A stretch of 6,174 nt of DNA from Verrucomicrobiaceae bacterium. GTDB lineage: Bacteria; Verrucomicrobiota; Verrucomicrobiae; Verrucomicrobiales; Akkermansiaceae. Within the stretch, counting starts at the first letter, position 1. Each line of letters starts with the position of its first letter. The stretch covers positions 1-6,174 of the forward strand of contig CANBTO010000321.1 in the NCBI GenBank assembly GCA_947372405.1, in the 5' to 3' direction. Positions 1 through 6,174 of this stretch are shown here, one piece after another. The notes under the pieces are model-generated. The model did no database searches, had not been told where the DNA came from, and saw nothing but the letters and a program-made list of their open reading frames with translations. A program made the position numbers and the translations under genes.

Positions 1-1878
1 CTTTTATCCAATCTTTTGTCACCCGTGGGGGGCGGGCCATTGTCCCAATTCGTTTCCCAACAGGAGTATTCCAAGCTGCTGGAGAGAGACGGTGTCGGCG
101 GCAGCTTTTCGAGCGAATGGCGTAGCGATTCGGAACTCCGCTCGACGGCCTCGGTGTTCGGAACATCCGGGTCCTTCAGCTACGGCATCGACGCGGCGTA
201 CTTCGATCTCAACCGTGACCCTTCGGGCAAGGCCACGTCCCGCACTGAAATCAACGCTCAGTTCAAATGGCAGTTCACGCCAGACGACGTGTTTTACTTC
301 CTCGGTACCGGGCAGGACGAAAAGAGCGGCTACAACCTGCCTGCGGAGATCGGGGCCAGGGCGCGCGACACCCAGGAGCCGGGGCAGCTGCTTGCCGGTT
401 GGAACCATCGCTGGGGGCCGGGCTCGAACACTTTGTTTCTAGCTGGCCGTCTCAGTGCCAGCCAGACACAGTCCGATCCGGAGGCATTGAAATTTCTATT
501 AAATCGCACGCATCTGGATGGTGATGAAGAAAAAACAATAAATGCGTTGGAAAACAGGAGTGAAATCACGGGCGACCATGAGGGAGGATATGCTTATTCC
601 AATAAATTGCAGCAATCCATCAACCATGTTTTCGGGGAGGGGGGAATCGGAGAAGTGCAATCCAAAGATCTGGCAAATTTCGAACAGTACACCAAACGCC
701 GATTCGAGATCTACACCGCGGAACTGCAGCAAATTCTGCAAGGTGACCAGAACACATTTCTTGCAGGAGCTCGATGGCAAGGCGGAAATTTTGAAACCGA
801 TTCAAGCCTGAGCATTGATCCGAACGATCTAAAGGAAAATTATGTCATTCCTGCCCACGTCAACCAGCATGCTTCGGTGGATTCCCAACGGATCAGCCTG
901 TATGCCTATGATTACTGGAATCCTGTATCGTGGGCAACCCTGATTGCCGGAGTTGGCTGGGATGGCCTGGACCATCCTGACAATTTTCGCAACCCGCCTG
1001 TCAATGATAGGCAGCGGAATGACCAACAGATGTCCGGAAAACTTGGCTTTACCCTGGCTCCCTCCCCTTGGTTCAATGTTCGGGGTGCCTATGCCGAGGG
1101 GCTAGGAGGGATCACATTCGACGAAAGCGTCCGTCTCGAACCTTCCCAGGTCGCGGGTTTCAGTCAAGCATACCGGACGGTGATCTCCGAACTGCTGACG
1201 GGGGTAGGATCGGTCGAAGCACCGGTTTTTAAAACCTGGGGAATGGGCATCGACGGGGCTTTGCCCACCGGAACTTGGTGGGGAACCACTTTCAAGGTGA
1301 TTCAGCAGGATGTCGACCGCACCTTTGGAGCATTCTCATGCTACGAAAACACCGATGATCAGTTGCATTACTGTTTCCCGGACGGCACCCCGCAACGGCT
1401 TGATTACCAAGAGTGTGCTCTGGATGCCACACTCAATCAACTTGTAGGACATGAATGCGCCGTGGGTGTGACTTTCCAGATCACTCGCTCGGATTTGCGA
1501 ACGAGGTTCCGGGAGATCCCGGCAAAAATCTTCCCTTCCTTTGTGCCTGTGGATTACACGGACCGAGCATACCTTGAAGAGTTGTCGCTGTTTGGAAATT
1601 GGAATTCTCCGACCGGGTGGTTTGCCCGTATTGAGGCGAATTGGTATCACCAGATCCTATCCTATGACAAGGACGGGCCTGTTGACGGGAGGATGCCGGA
1701 TGATGATTTCTGGCAGTTCAACGCCATGGCCGGCTATCGATTCTGGCACAATCAGGCGGAAATCAGCGCGGGTGTCCTTGACATCTGTAATGTTGACTAT
1801 CAGCTCAGCACATTAAACCCTTATAATGAAATGGTGCACGGAAGAACGGCTGTGATCAATTGTCGTTTCAATTTTTAG
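1..1878 (+). CDS. TonB-receptor-like outer-membrane beta-barrel protein, C-terminal part (5' partial)
   Basis: This is the C-terminal 625 residues of an outer-membrane beta-barrel protein. The frame is open to the left edge with no stop, so the TTG at 16 is unlikely to be the true start; the real N-terminus lies outside the window. The segment opens with a turn-rich stretch (SPVGGGPLSQF, near 19-51) and then shows many alternating polar/aromatic strands typical of barrels. A conserved-looking stretch, DESVRLEPSQVAGF (1120-1161), follows GAYAEGLGG (about 1084-1110). The end, from DYQL through NPYNEMVHGRT to a terminal Phe (about 1795-1875), is a good outer-membrane C-terminal strand. From memory of the family, verrucomicrobial proteins with this barrel usually carry TPR repeats or a signal region before it; that part is not visible here. 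The ligand is unknown. Four Cys codons cluster at 1339-1458. The gene stops 63 bases before the next gene on the same strand. The barrel assignment is firm; the TPR partner domain and TonB dependence are inferred. Confidence 0.82.
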   Translation, partial: LLSNLLSPVGGGPLSQFVSQQEYSKLLERDGVGGSFSSEWRSDSELRSTASVFGTSGSFSYGIDAAYFDLNRDPSGKATSRTEINAQFKWQFTPDDVFYFLGTGQDEKSGYNLPAEIGARARDTQEPGQLLAGWNHRWGPGSNTLFLAGRLSASQTQSDPEALKFLLNRTHLDGDEEKTINALENRSEITGDHEGGYAYSNKLQQSINHVFGEGGIGEVQSKDLANFEQYTKRRFEIYTAELQQILQGDQNTFLAGARWQGGNFETDSSLSIDPNDLKENYVIPAHVNQHASVDSQRISLYAYDYWNPVSWATLIAGVGWDGLDHPDNFRNPPVNDRQRNDQQMSGKLGFTLAPSPWFNVRGAYAEGLGGITFDESVRLEPSQVAGFSQAYRTVISELLTGVGSVEAPVFKTWGMGIDGALPTGTWWGTTFKVIQQDVDRTFGAFSCYENTDDQLHYCFPDGTPQRLDYQECALDATLNQLVGHECAVGVTFQITRSDLRTRFREIPAKIFPSFVPVDYTDRAYLEELSLFGNWNSPTGWFARIEANWYHQILSYDKDGPVDGRMPDDDFWQFNAMAGYRFWHNQAEISAGVLDICNVDYQLSTLNPYNEMVHGRTAVINCRFNF

Positions 1879-1941
1879 AACAGGCAGTTCAATTTGATCG
1901 TTGCGTTCACATGACTGCTCAATAGAAATCCCTGTGAAAGC

Positions 1942-3204
1942 ATGAAATTCTTCCCTTGGATCAACGCGCGGCTCATCCTTCTGGTTGCGGCCTCGATTCT
2001 CCTGCTTGGTTTTTTCGCCTTCAGACAGCTTTTCAACGCCAACGGCAGTCCCGCCAACTCACGCCCGCAGTTCGAAGGCGGTCAGGCAAGCGCAATGGCG
2101 GATCACGGGGATCCGGAGACGGAGCTGAATGCCGGTGGAATTTCCAAATCAAACGCGAAGAACCATTTGCTGGGAATTCTCTCGGAATTAAAAGCAACCA
2201 CCTATTCCAACCAGGCCACTAAAATCCTGAACGACCTTCGAGCTTATCTCGACTCTCTGCCCCCTAGCCTCGCATCTGCCGTGATGACGGAGTTTCTTGC
2301 AAATCCGGACTTGAACGCGACCACACACGCAGATTTTTCCATTGGCGGAAACGGCTCGCTGGATGGTTACCCGAGCCTGCGTGTCGCCTTGCTCGACTGG
2401 ATTGCTCAAATCGATCCGCAGCAGGCACTCGTGGTTGCCAAACAGGTCCTCTCCTCCCCCGATGATGCCGATGAATGGGCTGTTAGTCTTAGGAATTTCG
2501 CCCATGTTACGCTTGATCCCCTGAGTCGCGAGTTCCTGCGCACCAAAACAGAGGAGCTTATCAGAAATCCCGGTTGGCGCGAAAATCCGTCAATCGGCTA
2601 CTTCCAATCTTTCGATGTTCTCGTGCAAGCCAGGGCCACGGAATCAACTGGCCTCTTGTCCGACCTTGTATCCGACAGAAGTCCGGAAGGTGCTGCGATA
2701 GCCCACGCCGCCTTCCTCACCCTTGACCGCCTGACGATTCGGGAACCGGTGGTGATGATGGAGCAACTTGCCTCCCGGAAGGCCCTATGCGAGTCGCGAG
2801 GGGAAATGGTCGCCAACATGTTCGCACGCGCGGACCTGGGTGACCCTGTCCAGCAACAACTTGTCCGCAGCTATCTGCTTGATCCGGATCGTACAGAAGC
2901 CGAAATCAGGGCGTTCACCGGGGTATATCCGAATGCAAACTTCGCCATCTCCAAAAATCTACTCAGTGAGAATCTCACTTTGACTCGGAAAGAGACTGTC
3001 GATCGAATCGCCAGCGGTCTCTTAACCGTCGACGGCTGGCTGACCGACCCGTCGTTTTCCATGGTGGAGCCTTATCTCAATGAGCTGCATCTTCGCTTGG
3101 AGACAATCCTTTCACAGGCAGCCCCCAAAACGGCGGAATGCGACTCGGTGAGTTCCCACATCCGAAAGCCAGCTTTGAAAAGCACAATTATTCCGACCCA
3201 CTGA
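1942..3204 (+). CDS. Membrane-anchored, mainly helical protein of unknown function
   Basis: I do not recognise a named family. The 420-residue product starts with a short basic N-terminus and one hydrophobic helix at residues 11-27, flanked by Arg10 and Arg28, which reads as a signal anchor or uncleaved signal. Residues 30-70 are a flexible, Gly/Ser/Asn-rich linker. Residues 71-395 are predicted by eye to be almost all amphipathic helices, possibly a HEAT/ARM-like helical solenoid. Two stretches look like candidates for conserved motifs: DWIAQIDPQQAL (residues 152-163) and AFTGVYPNANFAISKNLLS (324-342). There are only two Cys (283 and 400) and no catalytic signature that I can identify. The ATG at 1942 is the first start after an in-frame TGA at 1912 and places the hydrophobic helix at the N-terminus; the next Met (residue 52) would lose it. 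No good Shine-Dalgarno is present: GAAAG ends one base before the ATG. Tight spacing to both neighbours suggests an operon and a role in the envelope, on the periplasmic face. Confidence 0.85.
   Translation: MKFFPWINARLILLVAASILLLGFFAFRQLFNANGSPANSRPQFEGGQASAMADHGDPETELNAGGISKSNAKNHLLGILSELKATTYSNQATKILNDLRAYLDSLPPSLASAVMTEFLANPDLNATTHADFSIGGNGSLDGYPSLRVALLDWIAQIDPQQALVVAKQVLSSPDDADEWAVSLRNFAHVTLDPLSREFLRTKTEELIRNPGWRENPSIGYFQSFDVLVQARATESTGLLSDLVSDRSPEGAAIAHAAFLTLDRLTIREPVVMMEQLASRKALCESRGEMVANMFARADLGDPVQQQLVRSYLLDPDRTEAEIRAFTGVYPNANFAISKNLLSENLTLTRKETVDRIASGLLTVDGWLTDPSFSMVEPYLNELHLRLETILSQAAPKTAECDSVSSHIRKPALKSTIIPTH
1972..2022 (+). other. Transmembrane signal-anchor segment of the helical protein
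   Basis: These bases encode residues 11-27 of the 420-residue protein, an uninterrupted run of Leu, Ile, Val, Ala, Gly and Phe with one Ser. Lys2 and Arg10 precede it and Arg28 follows. No Ala-X-Ala cleavage site follows directly and there is no lipobox Cys, so an uncleaved anchor is favoured over a cleaved signal peptide. The bulk of the protein would then face the periplasm. Confidence 0.75.
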
Positions 3205-3252
3205 GCCATTTGATTTTCAGTTGGAATCACCATTATATATATCAACACCAAC

Positions 3253-3330
3253 ATGTCAAAATTTCCCAATATTCGTATCGCAATCCTTTCCGTGATGGCG
3301 ATTTTAAGACTGTCCGGACTTATCTGTGCC
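3253..3330 (+). other. Signal peptide of the GloVer-repeat protein
   Basis: Residues 1-26 have a basic n-region (Lys3, Arg8), a hydrophobic core from residue 9 to 24 and a plausible signal peptidase I site after Ile-Cys-Ala, before Gln27-Gln28. The Cys25 is not in a lipobox because Ile precedes it, so a lipoprotein is unlikely. An Arg at residue 19 interrupts the hydrophobic core, which is unusual. Sec-dependent export is inferred. Confidence 0.75.
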
Positions 3331-6174
3331 CAGCAGTCAGGTCCTGTTTATGAAAAGATATTCAGCTTCACTGACGCGCAGATCAGGATTCCTGCTGATA
3401 ATTCAATCAAGGGCGGAGAGCCAGGCGCGGGATTGGTTCAGGGTGTTGACGGGGACTTCTACGGAACCACCTCCATTGGAGGAAGTTCTGACTGCGGAAC
3501 CGTGTTCAGACTGACGCCGGATGGAGTGTTGAAAACGCTGGTCGAGTTCACCGGCGAGAAGTCCGGCTCCAAGAGAGGGAGTCACCCCAACGCCGACCTT
3601 GTACTTGGCAATGACGGGAACTTCTATGGAACGACCACCGCCGGTGGCGAGTATGGCATGGGCACGGTTTTCATGATGCCACCAGGAGGTGGTGAGGAGA
3701 TCAAAACACTGGTGGACTTCAATAATTCCGACAAGGGCGAAAACAGAGGTGGGAACCCAGCGGCGGGATTATTGTTGGGTCTCGACGGGAACTTCTACGG
3801 CACCACAAAATCGGGTGGCGCTGGCGGAACCAAAGGCTATGGAACAGTCTTCATGCTGCCTCCCGGAAGCGGCGGGAAAATCAAAACGCTGGTGGATTTC
3901 AATGGTGGCAACGGAAAGAATCCGACAGCCAGACTTGCCGCGGACAAGGCCGGACACCTATACGGAACGACTTCCGCCGGCGGATCCGGGTTTGGAACTG
4001 TTTTCAAGATTCCACTTGGCCATTCCTACATCGATAATCTAAAGCCACTCGCAATCTTCACGGGAAAAACGTCCACTCAGGGAAGAGGAATCAAACCGAT
4101 CGGAAACCTGGTATCAGGTAGCGGAGACGATTTTTATGGAACAACCTCGGAGGGGGGGACATCGGGCGACGGAACGATCTTCAGGATCACATCGAAGGGA
4201 GAGCTTTCGACTTTGGTGGACTTCAACAGGAATGACGTTGTAAATAGTGGAGCCTCCCCCAAGTCTGGTCTCCTGCAGGGTGTTGACGGGAGGAGCTTTT
4301 ACGGCACCACAGTCGGCGGGGGTAAGTCTGGCAACGGAACGATTTACAAGATCACACAAAACCAAACGGGCAAATGGTATCTGACAACATTGGTGGAGTT
4401 CACTTACAACGGACCGGGGAACAAGGGCGCATTTGCTGACTCTGCTCTGTTTCGGGGCAGTGATGGGAGTTTGTATGGTACTACCAGACATGGGGGTGAA
4501 TTCAGCAGCGGAACCGCTTTCAGGATGAATGAGGATGGAATGCTGACAACGCTCGTGAATTTCATCGGTCCTGCCGGCGGAAATATTGTTTTTGGCGGGG
4601 GTCCCATGGCACAACTGATGCTTCACTCGGATAAAAACTATTATGGGACCACATCGAAAGGCGGTAGATCCAGTTGCGGAACCATTTTTAAAATGACGAC
4701 GGGCGGGAAGCTCACCACGTTGGTGAATTTCACCGGATACAAGAAAAATCCGCAGGAAGGGGACAACAGAGGGGGATCTCCGTCCGCCGTCCTGGTGGAA
4801 GGGACGGATCACAACATTTATGGAACTACTGCAAGCGGTGGCAGCTATGGCAAAGGCACTATTTTCCAGTTGGTGCGAGACAAAGCGACCGGCGACTGGA
4901 AACTGAATACCCTTGTGGACTTCACTGGCAAGAAAATGGCTGTGGTTCCAGGTTCCACTCTGCTAGCTCCGGGATCCGCACCCTTTGCTGGAATCATGTC
5001 AGATCATGCGGGGAGTTTTTACGGAACAACCTATTCAGGCGGAAAATACAACAAGGGGACGATATTTTATCTGTCGCGTGTAAACAGCAAGTGGCGGATT
5101 GAAACGTTGGCAGATTTTTCCGGAAACGCCAGAGTTCAAGCTGATGATAAAAGCATCAAAGGCGCCAATCCGATCTGTGATCTGGTTCAGGATGTGAATT
5201 CACTCGGCAAGCTGGCAAACATTTATGGCTGCACTTACGCGGGTGGCATCCACTCATGCGGCACCGTCTTCAAACTGACATACAACAATAGTCATAAAAA
5301 ATGGGAATCAAATACGATGTTCGATTTCACTGGTGATGAATCCGACGGATCCAAGGGAGGTGCGGCGCCAAAAGCGGGTCTGATCAGGCGGAAAGACGAC
5401 GGGAATTTCTACGGAACGACATCCGCAGGTGGGGCTGGAGGAAATGGAACAGTCTTCACTATGACTCCTGGCGGGAATCCGCAAACTCTGATAGACTTCA
5501 CCGATAATGACATTGAAAACAAGGGTAAGACTCCGACTGGGCGATTGGAAGTCGACGGCATGGGGAATATCTACGGCACCACATCGGCTGGTGGTGGTAC
5601 AGGTGATGGAACTGTATTCAAGATGATTCTGGGAAATAATAAAAAGTGGATTCTGAAAACATTGGCGGATTTATCAAGGGATGACAATACGAACCGATTG
5701 AGCAACCCATCGGCGGGTCTGGTGTTTGACAATAATGAGAACTTATATGGAACAACCCTATTCGGGGGGGACTCCGGGCATGGCGCGATATTCAAAATGA
5801 CCACGAAAGGGGAAACAACCAAGATGGTGGATTTTGGTGGTGATGGAACCGTCAACAACGGGAAACAGCCCGTAGGAAGACTGGTTGGAGATATCGAAGG
5901 GAGGGCTTACTACGGGACGACCAATCTCGGCGGTGTTTATGACAAAGGAACGGTTTTCAAGATCACGCCGGGCGGAACACTAACAACGCTGGTCAGTTTT
6001 GTCGGGTCCGATCCGGAGAGTGCCAACAGGGGGGCTTTTCCACAAGGGGACCTGTTGCGTGGCCGTGACGGAAGTTTCTATGGAGTGACATCTCATGGAG
6101 GCAGGTACGGCTTCGGGACTGTCTTCGTCATGGATCCTGCTGGCAACCTCTCCACCTTGGCGGACTTCAAGGGC
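3253..6174 (+). CDS. Exported GloVer-repeat protein (3' partial)
   Basis: This is a long secreted or surface repeat protein, open at the right edge after 974 codons without a stop. It starts with a signal peptide (residues 1-26) and then carries at least sixteen units of about 55 residues. Each unit has the form G..P.AGL, about 7 residues, then FYGTTS.GG, then GTVFKMTP.G, then LTTLVDF.G. This matches the GloVer repeat (TIGR03803, Gloeo_Verruco) described in Verrucomicrobia and Gloeobacter. Known family members often end in a surface anchor or sorting signal such as PEP-CTERM, but the C-terminus here lies outside the window. Unit spacing, the DGNFYGTT-like turn and the strand pattern suggest a beta-propeller-type fold; this is inference. 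The substrate or binding partner is unknown. The ATG at 3253 is chosen because an in-frame TGA at 3211 blocks extension and it gives a complete signal peptide. It lies 48 bases after the preceding gene, with no visible Shine-Dalgarno. All five Trp residues sit at one equivalent repeat position. Confidence 0.93.
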   Translation, partial: MSKFPNIRIAILSVMAILRLSGLICAQQSGPVYEKIFSFTDAQIRIPADNSIKGGEPGAGLVQGVDGDFYGTTSIGGSSDCGTVFRLTPDGVLKTLVEFTGEKSGSKRGSHPNADLVLGNDGNFYGTTTAGGEYGMGTVFMMPPGGGEEIKTLVDFNNSDKGENRGGNPAAGLLLGLDGNFYGTTKSGGAGGTKGYGTVFMLPPGSGGKIKTLVDFNGGNGKNPTARLAADKAGHLYGTTSAGGSGFGTVFKIPLGHSYIDNLKPLAIFTGKTSTQGRGIKPIGNLVSGSGDDFYGTTSEGGTSGDGTIFRITSKGELSTLVDFNRNDVVNSGASPKSGLLQGVDGRSFYGTTVGGGKSGNGTIYKITQNQTGKWYLTTLVEFTYNGPGNKGAFADSALFRGSDGSLYGTTRHGGEFSSGTAFRMNEDGMLTTLVNFIGPAGGNIVFGGGPMAQLMLHSDKNYYGTTSKGGRSSCGTIFKMTTGGKLTTLVNFTGYKKNPQEGDNRGGSPSAVLVEGTDHNIYGTTASGGSYGKGTIFQLVRDKATGDWKLNTLVDFTGKKMAVVPGSTLLAPGSAPFAGIMSDHAGSFYGTTYSGGKYNKGTIFYLSRVNSKWRIETLADFSGNARVQADDKSIKGANPICDLVQDVNSLGKLANIYGCTYAGGIHSCGTVFKLTYNNSHKKWESNTMFDFTGDESDGSKGGAAPKAGLIRRKDDGNFYGTTSAGGAGGNGTVFTMTPGGNPQTLIDFTDNDIENKGKTPTGRLEVDGMGNIYGTTSAGGGTGDGTVFKMILGNNKKWILKTLADLSRDDNTNRLSNPSAGLVFDNNENLYGTTLFGGDSGHGAIFKMTTKGETTKMVDFGGDGTVNNGKQPVGRLVGDIEGRAYYGTTNLGGVYDKGTVFKITPGGTLTTLVSFVGSDPESANRGAFPQGDLLRGRDGSFYGVTSHGGRYGFGTVFVMDPAGNLSTLADFKG
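3412..6174 (+). repeat. Sixteen tandem GloVer protein repeats
   Basis: The units are diverged at the DNA level but clear in the protein. The Tyr codon of the YGTT core starts at 3460, 3625, 3796, 3961, 4135, 4300, 4474, 4642, 4819, 5020, 5224, 5410, 5572, 5746, 5911 and 6079. Successive spacings are 55, 57, 55, 58, 55, 58, 56, 59, 67, 68, 62, 54, 58, 55 and 56 codons. YGTT is exact in 14 of 16 units (YGCT in unit 11, YGVT in unit 16), and the following Gly-Gly pair is present in all. The next core, GT(V/I)F, varies to GTIY in unit 6, GTAF in unit 7 and GAIF in unit 14. Unit 4 has an unusual IPLGHSYIDN turn in place of the usual TP.GG. Spacings are all multiples of three and no unit breaks the frame. 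The array runs past the right edge, so the total number is unknown. Confidence 0.93.

Noticed and set aside
16..18. TTG as start codon of the barrel gene
   Set aside because: The frame stays open to base 1, and the protein starts mid-barrel with no signal peptide, so the gene is cut by the window edge.
1878..1890. GAAC-5-GTTC hairpin just after the barrel gene stop
   Set aside because: A four-base stem with no following T-run is too weak for a terminator.
1911..1925. Tiny open frame ATG-ACT-GCT-CAA-TAG in the first gap
   Set aside because: Four codons without a ribosome binding site or other support; expected by chance.
3210..3239. Sigma70-like promoter (TTGATT, 18 bases, TATATA) before the repeat gene
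   Set aside because: The elements are imperfect, the region is simply AT-rich, and the predicted transcript would begin only about 6 bases before the ATG.
4114..4812. Minus-strand open frame of 232 codons
   Set aside because: It lies wholly inside the GloVer repeat gene. The repeat period is a multiple of three, so one stop-free antisense frame is carried from unit to unit; no independent coding features are seen.
5571..5858. Minus-strand open frame of 95 codons
   Set aside because: Same cause: antisense shadow of repeat units 13-14, Pro/Ser-rich because it is complementary to Gly and Thr codons.
3412..6174. CRISPR-like or DNA-level tandem repeat array
   Set aside because: The periodicity is in the protein; the DNA copies differ widely, mostly at third positions, and stay in one reading frame.

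Overview
The window looks like chromosome from a member of the Verrucomicrobiota (or a close PVC relative). The main evidence is the 3' gene, whose product is built from GloVer repeats (TIGR03803, the 'Gloeo_Verruco' repeat), known chiefly from Verrucomicrobia and Gloeobacter. The 5' gene agrees: it encodes the C-terminal barrel of a TonB-receptor-like outer-membrane protein of the TPR-plus-barrel type common in that phylum. Base composition is mixed, from about 35% to 75% GC in 60-base samples. Neither downstream gene has a clear Shine-Dalgarno sequence.

Layout: three genes lie on the + strand with short gaps of 63 and 48 bases. (1) Bases 1-1878 hold the 3' part of an outer-membrane beta-barrel gene that is open at the left edge. 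(2) Bases 1942-3204 hold a complete 420-codon gene for a membrane-anchored, mostly helical protein of unknown function. (3) Bases 3253-6174 hold the 5' part (974 codons) of a long secreted repeat protein, open at the right edge, with sixteen recognisable GloVer units. The minus strand carries only shadow ORFs. I found no RNA genes, insertion sequences, CRISPR arrays or convincing terminators.

The three products all appear to belong to the envelope: an outer-membrane barrel, a signal-anchored periplasmic-facing helical protein and an exported repeat protein. Co-orientation and tight spacing suggest they are co-expressed and might work together at the cell surface, for example in display, export or ligand capture. 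That functional link is inference. The most informative new observations are inside the repeat protein: five Trp residues confined to one repeat position, a short/long alternation of unit lengths in the first half, a block of long linkers in the middle, and an N-terminal half-unit that would fit closure of a beta-propeller-like ring.
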